In this document: positions 9,751-19,561 of the stretch, piece after piece
Layout of the letters: every line of letters starts with the position of its first letter
Position numbering within the stretch: position 1 is the first letter of the stretch
From: NORP233 sp050186825
GTDB taxonomy: Bacteria; Planctomycetota; J058
Length of the DNA stretch: 64,000 nucleotides
NCBI GenBank assembly: GCA_050186825.1
Contig: JBFWYD010000018.1
Location: 81,179 to 145,178 of the forward strand
Direction of reading: 5' to 3'
Notes under the pieces: model-generated
The model's input: only the letters and a program-made list of their open reading frames with translations
The model's database searches: none
What the model was told of the DNA's origin: nothing
Program-made: the position numbers and the translations under genes

Positions 9751-12438
9751 ATGCGGCTTTTGCGTAGCGCCCTCCTCGCCTCCGTGTTCGCCCTCTCGGC
9801 CTGCGCCGATCGGCCCGAGCAGCGGCCCGAGCACGAGCCCGAGTTCGCCCGGAACCGGGAGGACCAGCCCCTGGATCGGGCCCGGCCCGCGAAGCAGGAC
9901 GAGGCGCCTGCTCGTCCTGCGGCGCCCCAGCGTCCCGAGCAGCGGCCCCTCGCGCCCCCACCCGACGACAGCGGCGGCGCCCTCGGCGACTTCGCGCGCG
10001 AGCGCAGCCTCGAGGAGCAGGAGCGCAAGGCGCTGGCCGAGAACTACTTCAAGACCGGGGGCAACCTGTTCCGCGAGCTCCGCTACCGCGAGGCCGCGGC
10101 CAACCTGACCCGCGCCGCCGCGCTCGACCCCTCGAACACGGCCGCGGCCGAGCTGCGCGACCGCTGCCTCTGGATCCTCGGCGATCGCCGCGCGGAGTAT
10201 CGCGATGCGACCCGGACCATGGTCGAGGAGCGCCTCGCCAAGATCGATCAGGCCCGCGTCGAGATGGAGCGTCTCTTCCACGAGGGCGAGATGCTGATGA
10301 AGCGCCAGCGCTACGACCGGGCGCAGGAGCGCTTCTCGCGCGTGCTCGAGGCGATCCGCTGGTTCCCCTACGACATCGACCGCGACGGCCTGCGCGACAA
10401 GGCCCGCGCCCGCATCGCCGAGGCCCGCCGCCTCGCCGAGGAGCAGGAGCGCCGCCGCCTGCAGATGCTCCAGGAGGCCGCCCGCCAGGCCGCCGAGCAC
10501 GAGAAGTCGCGCACCAAGCACTTCCGCGAGTCGACCATCAAGTCGCTGATGGAGGACGCCAAGGAGGCCTTCCGGGTCGGCAAGTACGACAAGGTCGTGC
10601 GCCTCTGCGACGACGTGCTCCGCCAGCAGCCCGACCACGCCGAGGCGCTCGACCTGCGCAGGGCCGGGATCGACGAGGAGATTCGCAAGACCAACCTGGA
10701 GCACTACCGGGCCAAGGTCGAGGGCTGGCGCCGCCAACTCGAGTGGGTCAACCAGTCGGCCGTGCCCTACCAGGAGATCTTCTCCTTCCCCGACCGCGAG
10801 CAGTGGATGGAGATCGAGTCGCGCGACCTCCCCATCACCGAGCTGCTCTCCCGTCAGCGGGACAGCGAGGACACGATCGAGATCAAGAACCGGCTCGACA
10901 GCCAGCAGATCAGCCTCAACTTCGACGGCACGGCCTTCAACGAGGCGATCGACTTCCTGCGCGACATCACGGGCCTGAACTACGTCGTCACCAAGGACGC
11001 CAAGGACCTCATCGAGAACGAGAACGTCCAGGTCAGCCTGCGCCTCAAGAACATCTCGCTCAAGAACGCGCTCAACCTGATCCTGAACAGCAACGCCTCG
11101 CTCCAGTGGCGCATCGAGAACGGCGTCATCAAGATCGGCACGTCCGAGGACAAGCACGAGGAGCTCGTGCTCGAGTTCTACGACGTGAACGAGATCGTGA
11201 GCACGCCGCCCGACTACCCGGCCCCGAAGCTCGGCCTCAAGCTGAGCACCGGCGGCGGCGGCGGCGGCGCGGCCGGCGGCCAGCTGACCTTCGACGACGG
11301 CGGCGACGAGGAGAAGAAGGGCGGCGTCGACGTCGAGAAGCTGATCGAGCTGATCGAGGGCAAGCTGGGCCAGTCCGAGGAGGGCGGCTCGGTCGAGCAG
11401 TCGAACGGCGTGCTGATCGTGCGCAAGACGCTGCGCGCCCACCAGAAGATCATCAAGCTGCTCGAGGCGCTGCGCCGGACCGTGGGGATCATGGTCACGG
11501 TCGAGTCGCGCTTCGTGCAGGTGCAGGACAACTTCCTCGAGCACATCGGCATCGACATCGTCAACCAGCAGAACGCGCCGAACTTCCTCAACAGCCCCGG
11601 TAACCCGAACCCGGTCATCGCCCAGACCAGCAACAGCTTCGGCCAGATCAACCTGCCCCGCGGCACCCAGGGCCCGGGCAACGTCCAGGTCGGTTACCGC
11701 TACATCGACGCGCAGGGCCAGGCCGACTACCGGGCCGGCATCGTCAACGCGCTCTCGTCGCTGGCGCCCGCCGGGCTGCCCTTCAACATCCGCCCCGACG
11801 GCGGCATCGCGATGCAGTACAACTTCATCGACGACTTCCAGCTCCAGGCGATCCTCGAGGCCGTGCTCAAGACCCAGAAGAGCCGGCTGATCAACGCGCC
11901 GCGCCTGACGGTCTTCAACAACCAGCGCAGCCACATCCTGAACATCCGCCAGCGCGCCTACATCCAGGACGTGGAGGTCAACCAGACCGGCGTGATCCCG
12001 GTGCTGAACCCGGTGATCGGCATCCTGAACACGGGCGCGATCCTCGAGGTGCGCCCGACCGTCAGCCACGACCGCCGCTACGTGAGCCTCGAGGTCCAGC
12101 CGACCCTGGCGACCGAGCTCGCGCCGCGCATCCCGGCGCCGGTGACCCTGGCCAACGCCTTCACCTCGATCCCGATCGAGCTCCCCGTGATCACGATCCA
12201 GAAGCTGCGCGCGAGCGTGACCGTCCCCGACGGCGGCACGGTGCTCATGGGCGGCCTCAAGAACTTCGACGAGTTCGAGGGCGAGAGCGGCGTGCCCTTC
12301 CTGATCCGGGTGCCGCTCCTGAACAACCTCTTCCGGCGGCAGGCCTTCCAGAAGCTCCAGGCCAGCCTGGTGGTGCTCGTCAAGGCGAACATCACGATCA
12401 TCCGCGAGGAGGAGAAGCGGGTCTTCGGCAAGGAGTAG
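9751..12438 (+). CDS. Secretin, lipoprotein with TPR-like N-terminus
   Basis: Outer-membrane channel subunit of a type IV pilus or type II secretion-like system, 895 aa. The ATG at 9751 is chosen because it begins a lipoprotein signal (hydrophobic stretch then LSAC) and follows AGAGGA. Residues about 75-330 are helical/TPR-like with a Pro/Arg-rich start. About 385-480 is the secretin N-terminal short domain (LNFDGTAFNEAIDFLRDITG). A Gly- and acid-rich loop occurs near 500-530. The C-terminal 300 residues form the gate and beta barrel: VTVESRFVQVQDNFLEHIG, VTVPDGGTVLMGGL and VPLLNNLFRR. It matches PilQ/GspD and Amuc_1098-like secretins; with pilM upstream, a pilus-like role is favoured. Confidence 0.9.
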   Translation: MRLLRSALLASVFALSACADRPEQRPEHEPEFARNREDQPLDRARPAKQDEAPARPAAPQRPEQRPLAPPPDDSGGALGDFARERSLEEQERKALAENYFKTGGNLFRELRYREAAANLTRAAALDPSNTAAAELRDRCLWILGDRRAEYRDATRTMVEERLAKIDQARVEMERLFHEGEMLMKRQRYDRAQERFSRVLEAIRWFPYDIDRDGLRDKARARIAEARRLAEEQERRRLQMLQEAARQAAEHEKSRTKHFRESTIKSLMEDAKEAFRVGKYDKVVRLCDDVLRQQPDHAEALDLRRAGIDEEIRKTNLEHYRAKVEGWRRQLEWVNQSAVPYQEIFSFPDREQWMEIESRDLPITELLSRQRDSEDTIEIKNRLDSQQISLNFDGTAFNEAIDFLRDITGLNYVVTKDAKDLIENENVQVSLRLKNISLKNALNLILNSNASLQWRIENGVIKIGTSEDKHEELVLEFYDVNEIVSTPPDYPAPKLGLKLSTGGGGGGAAGGQLTFDDGGDEEKKGGVDVEKLIELIEGKLGQSEEGGSVEQSNGVLIVRKTLRAHQKIIKLLEALRRTVGIMVTVESRFVQVQDNFLEHIGIDIVNQQNAPNFLNSPGNPNPVIAQTSNSFGQINLPRGTQGPGNVQVGYRYIDAQGQADYRAGIVNALSSLAPAGLPFNIRPDGGIAMQYNFIDDFQLQAILEAVLKTQKSRLINAPRLTVFNNQRSHILNIRQRAYIQDVEVNQTGVIPVLNPVIGILNTGAILEVRPTVSHDRRYVSLEVQPTLATELAPRIPAPVTLANAFTSIPIELPVITIQKLRASVTVPDGGTVLMGGLKNFDEFEGESGVPFLIRVPLLNNLFRRQAFQKLQASLVVLVKANITIIREEEKRVFGKE

Positions 12439-12554
12439 CCGGCTGGCTGCGCGCGTCGCGGCCCCGCGACTTCTAGGGCGCTTCGCTCGCTCCGCTCGCT
12501 CCGCGCCCCCAGGGGGACTATCCCCCGCCTCGCTTCGCTCGGCTCCCCCTCGAG

Positions 12555-12582
12555 GCGAGCCCGGCCACCTGGCCGGGCTCGC
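12555..12582. terminator. Strong hairpin after the secretin gene
   Basis: A 13-bp perfect stem, GCGAGCCCGGCCA paired with its complement, around a 2-nt loop. It lies in the 390-bp gap between the secretin and the large TPR gene. There is no T-tract, so it may be a processing or pausing site rather than a classic terminator. A smaller GGGGGACTATCCCCC stem lies just before it. The rest of the gap is G+C-rich without a gene. Confidence 0.55.
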
Positions 12583-12673
12583 TGCGTGTGGCGGAGTGAC
12601 CCGCCTCCGAGACACCACCGTCTCCGCCGCCGCGTCGCACGCGCGTCGCGCGCGCGCAAGTGCCCGGAGGCCC

Positions 12674-12702
12674 TTGGTGTGAAGCGCCTGGCGATGTAGG
12701 TT
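12674..12702 (+). promoter_or_regulatory. Candidate promoter for the TPR-ExbBD operon
   Basis: TTGGTG (12674-12679), a 17-bp spacer and TAGGTT (12697-12702), about 127 nt before the ATG at 12829. Weak but correctly spaced, and after the hairpin at 12555. Confidence 0.3.
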
Positions 12703-12828
12703 CATGCGCCCCGAGGGCGGCTCCGGCCGCCGCTCGCCAACGAGCAGCGCGGGTGAGCCCCGGCTCGGCAGCTCGCCCCGTTGGAACTCCGGACCGCGCC
12801 TGAGTGTGGGAGGCCCGTGGGAGACCGA

Positions 12829-15800
12829 ATGAGAAGCTCGACCATTTCGCTGTCGGTGGGCCGCCTGCTCGGCGTGACCCTCCAGACCGTTTCCCTCCTG
12901 GCCCTGGTCTCCGGCCCCGCCTGGGCGGACCAGATCATCTTCAAGGACGGCACCTCCCTCGAGGTCAAGATCAAGGACGCGGGCACCAGCGAGGTCAGCT
13001 TCTCGCAGGCCGGCGCCGTCCAGCGCCGCCCGAGCCACGAGGTCGAGATCATCTTCCCGACCTTCGACAGCACGCTCGAGCACGCGATCGACTACCTGAA
13101 GAGCGGCGACCCCCGCAAGGCGATCGAGCCGCTCGAGCGGATCGTCGACAAGAGCAAGAGCAAGGAGGCCAAGCCCTTCGCCCAGTTCTTCCTGGGCGAG
13201 GCCTACGCCGCCCTCGGCGAGGGCCAGAAGGCGGTCGCCGCCTACGACGAGTGCGCCGACAAGTACGCCGACCACTTCTGCGCGCCCCTCTCCCTCCAGC
13301 GCGCGGCGCAGATGCTGAGCGGCGCCGGCGCCGAGGCCCGCTTCGACAAGCTCGCCTCGGGCAAGTTCGGGGACGCCTGGAAGCAGACGGGCGAGTACGG
13401 GAAGGCGCTCTCGCTCCTGGGCAAGGGCGACCACGCCTCGGCGCGCGGGATCTTCAGCGGGCTCTCGGGCAGCGCCAAGGACCCGACCATGCGCGAGCTG
13501 GCGGCCTGCGCCCGCGCGCACTGCGACCTGCTCGGCGGCAAGGGCAGCGACGCCGAGCGGACCTTCTCGACGATCGCCAACAACGACAAGGCCCCGGGCG
13601 CGGCCCGCGGCTACGCCTGGACCGGCCTCGGCCTGTGCTGGAAGGACAGCCGCAAGGACGACGCGATCCTGGCGCTGCTGCGCGGCCTGCTGCTCTTCCC
13701 GAGCAACCCCCAGCGCGGGCTGGCGGGCAACGAGGCGGCGGCCCTGGCCAAGGCCATGAACCTCGGCGGCGACAAGCGGCTCCAGTCCCTCGGGCACGCG
13801 GCCCTGCCCTTCGGCGACTACACCGGCGACGCCCCCAGCGGCGAGCTGATGAAGCGCGTGCTCCAGCAGGCCTCGGCCAAGATCGTGCAGAGCTACGCGC
13901 CGAAGCTGCTGGCCTCGGCCAAGACCGAGGACGAGAAGGCCGAGCTCGAGTTCGCCGCGGCGGACGCCATGAAGGTGATCGCCAAGGCGACCAAGGACAC
14001 GGCGATGCTCTCGGCCTACGAGAAGAAGCTCGAGGACCTGCAGAAGCGCTACCCCAACTTCGGCCGCAGCAGCCTGGCGGGCATCAACCAGATCGAGGCC
14101 GGCAAGGCGCGCGCGCTGGCCGTCCTGGGTCAGGCCGCCGAGGCCGAGGAGGACGCCAAGCGCAAGCAGCTGACCACGCAGGCCCGCGGGATCCTCAACG
14201 ACCTGATCAAGACCTGCGAGGGCACGATCAAGGAGCAGCACGAGAAGGTCAAGGAGCTGCTCGAGAAGGAGACCTCCTTCAAGACCTCGGCCCAGATCCC
14301 CGAGGAGCTCCAGCACCAGCGGATGCGCGCCGAGAACGAGCGCGACCTGACCCAGTTCTTCATGGCCGACGCCTACACCACCCTCGCCAACACCTACGAG
14401 GAGGGGAGCGAGGACTACAAGGCCAACCTCGACCGGGCCAAGGCCAGCTACAAGGTCCTGACCGAGGGCAACGAGGACCGGGCCGGCACCAGCAACGACG
14501 TGCTGCGGAACCTGGCCTACATCGGCAACGTGGAGACCCTGGTGGCGGTCGGTGACCTCGACGAGGCGATCGGCCTGGCCACCGACCTCTGCAACATCGA
14601 CCTCTGGTACGACCCCAGCCAGGTGCCGGATTCCTACAAGCCGCAGGTGCCGAAGGACCTGGACCACGTGCGCCAGATCTGCATCAACGCGCACATCCTC
14701 CTCGTGAAGGCCCTGGTCAAGGCCGGCAAGGGCGAGGAGGCGCTCCAGGCCGCGCTGTCCATCGACCAGAAGCCGCACGGCAAGAACTGGAAGGACCACC
14801 CCATGGGCCTCCTGCTCGTGTTCGAGCGGGCCAAGGCCATGGCGGGCGCGGGCCAGGGCGAGCGCGGCGCGCGCGAGATCTTCAACATGCTCAAGGAGGC
14901 GAAGACCCTCGCGGACAAGGGCGACGAGTCGGCCCGCCGGCGCTTCGTGGACGCCTGCAAGGTGCTCTCCGAGATCAGCGACGTGACGGGCGGCGAGGTC
15001 TACACCCCCGAGATCCAGTTCTACGTCGGCTTCGGCTACTTCTGCCGCGGCAAGCCCGAGCTGGCGATCGCCGGCTACAAGGGCGTGCTCGTCGCCGCCC
15101 GCACGCCCCAGGAGCGCCGCGAGTGGGTGCCCAAGTCCGTGCGCGAGATCGGCAACCGCCTGTTCCAGCAGGAGCGCTTCCTCGAGGCCGCGCTCGCCTA
15201 CGAGACGGTGTTCACCGAGTTCCCCGACCACGACCTGGCCCCGGACGCGGTGCGCTTCGCGCTCTCGGCCATGAAGCAGGCCGTGGTCCAGCTGGGCGAG
15301 AGCAGCGAGGAGGGCTCGCTGACCAAGTTCTACAAGGAGCTCCAGCGCCGGGCCGAGGTCACCGGCGGCGCCGAGCTCCAGGCCAAGAACACCATGCGCG
15401 ACGCGACCGACGCCCAGACGCGCGGCGACTGGGTCAAGGCGGCGCAGACCTACCTCGAGGTGCCCGCCACCTCGACCGACAAGAAGACCGGCAAGACCAG
15501 CAAGGTCAGCTACTACCCCAACGCCATGGCCAACGCCGGCTACTGCTACTCGCTGGCCTTCAAGAAGACCAAGGAGGACAAGTACCTCAAGCTGGCCCGC
15601 GAGAGCCTGCAGAAGGCCGCCAAGGTCGGCGGGGAGTACGGCGACACCGAGTCGCAGGCGCTGGCCTGCTACTACCTGGGCGAGCTCGAGCTCAAGCTGC
15701 GGGACGACCCCAAGCTGGCGCTCGAGGCGCTCCGGCCCTTCGACGGCGAGCTGGGCGGCACCAAGCGCGCGGTCCGCGCCCGCTACCTGCAGGCCATGGC

Positions 15801-16938
15801 CCACCTCGACCTGGGCGGCCCCAGCGCGGGGACCGAGGCCGAGGAGTACTTCGACAAGGTCAAGGACCGGACCAAGGACGACTTCTACCCGACCTTCGCC
15901 TACCACATGACGGCGAAGCTCCGCGCCTACGGGGCCGACCTGTTCAAGGCGAACCCCAAGGACCTGACGATCGCGCGCACCTGGCGCAAGAAGGCCGCCC
16001 GCTACGCGAAGCTCTACCTCGACAGCGAGGACCTGAGCAAGGTCCGCGACGTGGTCCTCTTCTACCTGGCCGACTGCCTGTTCGAGGGCGGCTACTACGA
16101 GGACGCGCTCAAGGCCTACCAGCACTGCCTGAAGTCCACCAAGGCCCCCGAGATCGACGAGCGGGCCAAGGCCGACGACCTGCGCGCGCTGGCGCGCTAC
16201 GACGGGGCGCAGCTCTACAGCGCCTTCTGCATGGCGCAGCTCGGCCAGGCCGACGACGCGATCGCCGCCCTCGAGGCGGTCCGCAACGTGGTCTACCTCA
16301 AGAACACCGACGGCAAGATCGTGGGCCGCGGCGTGTTCAAGACCCGCGCGCTCTCCGACCAGACCTACGACTTCCGCACTCCGGACGGCCGCACCCGCAA
16401 GATGAAGGTGTGGTTCACCACGCTCGACAGCAACGGGACCGAGGTCAAGTTCTTCGACGCCCGCCCCGCGACCAGCGACGAGCGCTTCCAGGTGGTCAAG
16501 GGCTCCGACCCGACCAAGGGCTACCAGCGCAGCGACGTGCTCAGCCTGGAGCTGGTGTTCAAGCGCGACTACTTCTCGGTCTCGGCCCTGTTCGACGCCA
16601 TGTGGGCCAAGTACCAGGCGACCAAGGACAAGAACCTGCTCGCCAAGAAGGGCGGCGTGACCGAGGCGATCAACGAGCTGCGCTACGTGCTCAAGGGCAT
16701 GGACGACGGCAGCTACTCGTCCTTGATCGCCCAGAACCAGCTCGAGCCGACCGAGTTTGCGCTGCGCCAGTGGGGCGCGGACGTGACCTACCTGAAGCTG
16801 AAGCTGGAGCGCGAGTCCTGGGGCGAGGTCCTCAACGACATCGACATGATGATCAAGCTCAAGCGCCTGGAGAAGGCGCCCCAGTCGATCCAGGACGAGA
16901 TCATGGGCCTCAAGACCCAGGCGGAGGCGCACAAGTGA
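12829..16938 (+). CDS. Very large exported TPR-repeat protein
   Basis: A 1369-aa protein with a signal peptide ending AWA/DQ near residue 33. It starts with a small beta-rich segment (DQIIFKDGTSLEVKIKDAG) that recurs in the next gene, then is almost entirely alpha-helical tetratricopeptide-like repeats. Examples are IDYLKSGDPRKAIEPLERIV and FLGEAYAALGEGQKAVAAYD near residues 90-145, with more throughout. It probably acts as a periplasmic scaffold. The gene precedes a second TPR protein (GTGA overlap) and then exbB/exbD, an arrangement common in planctomycetes and deltaproteobacteria. Start chosen at ATG 12829 because the signal peptide begins there; a longer frame starts at 12781. Specific function unknown. 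Confidence 0.75.
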   Translation: MRSSTISLSVGRLLGVTLQTVSLLALVSGPAWADQIIFKDGTSLEVKIKDAGTSEVSFSQAGAVQRRPSHEVEIIFPTFDSTLEHAIDYLKSGDPRKAIEPLERIVDKSKSKEAKPFAQFFLGEAYAALGEGQKAVAAYDECADKYADHFCAPLSLQRAAQMLSGAGAEARFDKLASGKFGDAWKQTGEYGKALSLLGKGDHASARGIFSGLSGSAKDPTMRELAACARAHCDLLGGKGSDAERTFSTIANNDKAPGAARGYAWTGLGLCWKDSRKDDAILALLRGLLLFPSNPQRGLAGNEAAALAKAMNLGGDKRLQSLGHAALPFGDYTGDAPSGELMKRVLQQASAKIVQSYAPKLLASAKTEDEKAELEFAAADAMKVIAKATKDTAMLSAYEKKLEDLQKRYPNFGRSSLAGINQIEAGKARALAVLGQAAEAEEDAKRKQLTTQARGILNDLIKTCEGTIKEQHEKVKELLEKETSFKTSAQIPEELQHQRMRAENERDLTQFFMADAYTTLANTYEEGSEDYKANLDRAKASYKVLTEGNEDRAGTSNDVLRNLAYIGNVETLVAVGDLDEAIGLATDLCNIDLWYDPSQVPDSYKPQVPKDLDHVRQICINAHILLVKALVKAGKGEEALQAALSIDQKPHGKNWKDHPMGLLLVFERAKAMAGAGQGERGAREIFNMLKEAKTLADKGDESARRRFVDACKVLSEISDVTGGEVYTPEIQFYVGFGYFCRGKPELAIAGYKGVLVAARTPQERREWVPKSVREIGNRLFQQERFLEAALAYETVFTEFPDHDLAPDAVRFALSAMKQAVVQLGESSEEGSLTKFYKELQRRAEVTGGAELQAKNTMRDATDAQTRGDWVKAAQTYLEVPATSTDKKTGKTSKVSYYPNAMANAGYCYSLAFKKTKEDKYLKLARESLQKAAKVGGEYGDTESQALACYYLGELELKLRDDPKLALEALRPFDGELGGTKRAVRARYLQAMAHLDLGGPSAGTEAEEYFDKVKDRTKDDFYPTFAYHMTAKLRAYGADLFKANPKDLTIARTWRKKAARYAKLYLDSEDLSKVRDVVLFYLADCLFEGGYYEDALKAYQHCLKSTKAPEIDERAKADDLRALARYDGAQLYSAFCMAQLGQADDAIAALEAVRNVVYLKNTDGKIVGRGVFKTRALSDQTYDFRTPDGRTRKMKVWFTTLDSNGTEVKFFDARPATSDERFQVVKGSDPTKGYQRSDVLSLELVFKRDYFSVSALFDAMWAKYQATKDKNLLAKKGGVTEAINELRYVLKGMDDGSYSSLIAQNQLEPTEFALRQWGADVTYLKLKLERESWGEVLNDIDMMIKLKRLEKAPQSIQDEIMGLKTQAEAHK

Positions 16939-18074
16939 GCACGCGAACCCTGACGCGAGTCCTGACGATTGGCCTGCTCACCCTCGGCGCCGCGGCCCTC
17001 CCGGGCCAGGCCCTGGCTCAGGGCCGGCGCAAGACCGGCAAGACCGAGAAGACCGAGAAGGGCGGCAAGTCGGGCAAGTCGGGCAAGACCGACCACCCGC
17101 ACGCCACCCTGATCCTCGAGCGCGGGCGCGAGATCGCGGAGGTCGAGATCCGCGAGTTCAAGTTCGACAAGCTCAAGTACCGGACCAAGGGCTCGCGCCG
17201 CGACGACGACATCAAGGGCGAGAAGGTGGTGGAGGTCCGCTTGCTCGACCCGCCCCCGCTCTTCGCCTCGGGCGTGAGCCGCGTGCGCGCGGGCCTCTAC
17301 AAACGCGCCGTCGAGAGCTTCGACAAGACCCTGGACCAGGTCGAGGGCGACGACGACTGGGTGTGGTTCTACGCCACCTACTGGCGCGGCCAGGCCAAGC
17401 TGCTCGCGGGCGACGCCGCGGGCGCCGCGACCGACTTCCAGGCCGTGGTGGACAAGGACAAGGAGCACTTCCTCGTCCCCGACGCGCTCTACGGGCTGGG
17501 CCAGGCGTTCACGGCCTCCAAGGACTCGGGCAAGGCCCAGGCCGCCTTCGAGAAGCTGGCCGAGGGCTTCGGCTCCCTCTGGGGCTGCAAGGCCAAGCTC
17601 GGCCTCGGCGACACCCTGCTCGAGAGCGACCCCGAGAAGGCCCGCGCGGCCTACAACCTTGCGGGCGCCCGCGCCGGCAGCGACAAGGACCTGCGCCGCG
17701 CCGCCGAGGTGGGCGAGGGCAAGTGCATGATCGCCCGCAAGCAGTGGGACCAGGCCGCCGACAAGTTCGAGCGGATCATCACCGAGCCGGGCCTCGCGCC
17801 CGAGGTGGCCGCCATGGCCTGGGTGGGCAAGGGCGACTGCCGCTACGAGCAGGCCAAGGCCCGCAACGACGACAAGGACCTCTTCAAGCAGGCCCTGATC
17901 GCCTACCAGACCTGCGTCGTGCGCTTCGCCGGGGTGCCCGAGAGCTACCCCAAGGCGCTCTTCCGCTCGGCCGAGTTGTACGAGAAATTGGGCCAGGCCA
18001 AGCTGGCGGAGTTCCAGAAGAAGGAGCTCAAGAGCCGCTGCCCGAACAGCCCCTGGACCGAGAAGATCAAGTAG
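16935..18074 (+). CDS. Exported TPR-repeat protein
   Basis: A 379-aa protein with a signal peptide (cleavage near ALA/QG, residue 29) and a Lys/Gly/Thr-rich linker (residues 30-52). A short beta segment (ATLILERGREIAEVEIREF) resembles the N-terminus of the preceding protein. TPR units follow from about 110 to the end (RVRAGLYKRAVESFDKTL, ALYGLGQAFTASKDSGKAQ). GTG start overlaps the upstream stop by 4 bp, so the two are translationally coupled and may form one periplasmic complex. It has the layout of YbgF/CpoB-type TPR partners of Tol/Exb systems, but homology to them is not shown. Confidence 0.7.
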   Translation: MSTRTLTRVLTIGLLTLGAAALPGQALAQGRRKTGKTEKTEKGGKSGKSGKTDHPHATLILERGREIAEVEIREFKFDKLKYRTKGSRRDDDIKGEKVVEVRLLDPPPLFASGVSRVRAGLYKRAVESFDKTLDQVEGDDDWVWFYATYWRGQAKLLAGDAAGAATDFQAVVDKDKEHFLVPDALYGLGQAFTASKDSGKAQAAFEKLAEGFGSLWGCKAKLGLGDTLLESDPEKARAAYNLAGARAGSDKDLRRAAEVGEGKCMIARKQWDQAADKFERIITEPGLAPEVAAMAWVGKGDCRYEQAKARNDDKDLFKQALIAYQTCVVRFAGVPESYPKALFRSAELYEKLGQAKLAEFQKKELKSRCPNSPWTEKIK

Positions 18075-18124
18075 GAATCCGACTTACACCCTGGTGACGA
18101 AGCAAGCGCGCCATCGCTCACACT

Positions 18125-18150
18125 GTCCGGCCCGCCCGCTCGGGCCGGAC
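18125..18150. terminator. Hairpin between the TPR genes and exbB
   Basis: Perfect 10-bp stem GTCCGGCCCG with a 6-nt loop and no T-tract. It may attenuate or process the transcript ahead of exbB. Confidence 0.45.
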
Positions 18151-18185
18151 GTCGCGACGACGGCCATTTAGGAGCACCTGCCCCC

Positions 18186-18899
18186 GTGAAGAACCGCGCC
18201 CTCCTCAGCATCCTGCTGTCTCTGTTCCTGGTCGTGTTCTCGACCAACTCCGTCTACGCCGAGGACGAAGAGGCTCCCCAGGGCAAGTCCATGACGGCGA
18301 TCGAGTTCATCAAGTACGGTGGCGCGATCGGCGGCGTGATCATGCTCTGCTCGGTGATCGCCATGGGCATGTCGATCGAGCGCGGCATCGCGCTCAAGCG
18401 CGACAACGTCGTGCCCCCCGACGTGCTCGGCCAGCTCGAGTCCCTCTTCGAGGAGGAGGAATACGAGGAGGCCATGACGGTGTGCGAGGCGCACCCCTGC
18501 TTCCTCACCAACGTGATCGCGGCTGGCCTGCCCAAGATCGGCACCAGCTACGAGTACATCTCGGACGCCATGTCCGAGGTCGCGGACTTCGAAGCCACGA
18601 AGATGCAGCAGTCGATCAGCTACATCAACCTGATCGTGACCCTGAGCCCGATGCTCGGCCTGTTCGGGACGGTCTACGGAATGATCGGCGCGTTCAACAC
18701 GATCGCGACCTCGCCGACGCCCCCCACGCCGGCCCAGCTGGCCGGTGGTATTCAGCAGGCGCTCGTCACCACCTGCCAGGGGATCTTCGTCGCGATCATG
18801 TTCTCGCCGGTCTACTTCTACTTCCGCAACAAGGTCCAGCGGATGATCCTCGAGGTCTCGGCGATCTCGGACGAGCTCATGGAGCGCTTCAAGGAGTAG
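18186..18899 (+). CDS. exbB: ExbB/TolQ/MotA-family proton channel protein
   Basis: Inner-membrane stator subunit that, with ExbD, turns proton flow into movement of periplasmic partners; 237 aa. The N-terminus has an added cleavable-type signal (MKNRALLSILLSLFLVVF, YA/ED near residue 26), often seen in planctomycete ExbB. Three membrane helices follow at about 40-62, 145-170 (NLIVTLSPMLGLFGTVYGMI, the family signature) and 190-215 (ALVTTCQGIFVAIMFSPVYFYF). The cytoplasmic loop between helices 1 and 2 is acidic (EEEEYEEA). GTG start; GGAG lies about 11 nt upstream. A hairpin follows before exbD. Confidence 0.92.
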   Translation: MKNRALLSILLSLFLVVFSTNSVYAEDEEAPQGKSMTAIEFIKYGGAIGGVIMLCSVIAMGMSIERGIALKRDNVVPPDVLGQLESLFEEEEYEEAMTVCEAHPCFLTNVIAAGLPKIGTSYEYISDAMSEVADFEATKMQQSISYINLIVTLSPMLGLFGTVYGMIGAFNTIATSPTPPTPAQLAGGIQQALVTTCQGIFVAIMFSPVYFYFRNKVQRMILEVSAISDELMERFKE

Positions 18900-18930
18900 C
18901 AGGGTTCCCCCGCGCGCAGCGCGGCCGACC

Positions 18931-18956
18931 GGGCTTCCTCGCGCAGCGAGGAGCCC
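18931..18956. terminator. Hairpin after exbB
   Basis: Eleven-bp stem (GGGCTTCCTCGC paired with GCGAGGAGCCC, one bulged T) with a GCA loop, 31 bp after the exbB stop. No T-tract. Such a stem could stabilise the exbB message or partly terminate it, giving more ExbB than ExbD, as ExbBD complexes need (5:2). Confidence 0.5.
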
Positions 18957-19060
18957 GCTCGGAAAACGGCGGGTTGGTGGAACCCGGCCGCGGTCGTTAG
19001 GGTAGTGATCGGTGAGCTGGCGTCGTCGCGAGGCGGCGCCCCGGAGCCCAGGAGCGCCAG

Positions 19061-19561
19061 GTGGCGAAGAAGAGTCGAGTTGCTCAGGACCCCGAGCCGA
19101 AGATCGACATGACCCCCATGATCGACATCGTGTTCAACCTGATCATCTTCTTCATGATCGTGTCCGAGCTCTCGAACATGACGCTCGAGCAGCTCCAGCT
19201 CGCCTACGCCAGCGAGGCGCAGGACCCGAAGAAGATCGCCTCGGGTGTGGACAAGGTCCTCCAGATCAACGTCCTGCCCAGCGGCCTGGTCAAGATCCGC
19301 GGCGCGGGCTACTCGGACGACCCCAAGCTCAAGGGCCAGTACCCCTCGATCAAGGAGTTCCTCGAGACCGAGGCGGCCGGCTACGAGCGCGAGGAGCCGG
19401 ACCCGAGCAACCCGAACCTGGCTCCCTCCAAGATGCGCGTCAACATCCGCGCGGACAAGGAGACCATGTTCAAGAACGTCCAGCAGGTGTTCGACGCCTG
19501 CTCCAAGAACGGGGTCTACAAGACCAGCCTTGCCGCGACGAAGGATGCGCCGACCAAGTGA
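19061..19561 (+). CDS. exbD: ExbD/TolR-family protein 1
   Basis: Partner of ExbB; 166 aa with a short cytoplasmic tail, one membrane helix carrying the proton-relay Asp in DMTPMIDIVFNLIIFFMIV (residues 16-34), and a periplasmic domain ending near residue 160. GTG start with GGAG upstream. Its stop overlaps the second exbD start (GTGA), giving a coupled pair. The periplasmic domain (about 130 residues) has an insertion with DPSNPNLAPSK before the conserved VNIRADKET strand. Confidence 0.92.
   Translation: MAKKSRVAQDPEPKIDMTPMIDIVFNLIIFFMIVSELSNMTLEQLQLAYASEAQDPKKIASGVDKVLQINVLPSGLVKIRGAGYSDDPKLKGQYPSIKEFLETEAAGYEREEPDPSNPNLAPSKMRVNIRADKETMFKNVQQVFDACSKNGVYKTSLAATKDAPTK

Noticed and set aside
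9691..16932. A minus-strand open frame of more than 2400 codons opposite the secretin and TPR genes
   Set aside because: It is an artefact of high G+C codon use in the plus-strand genes; it crosses the intergenic region, has no family motifs and lacks sensible composition.
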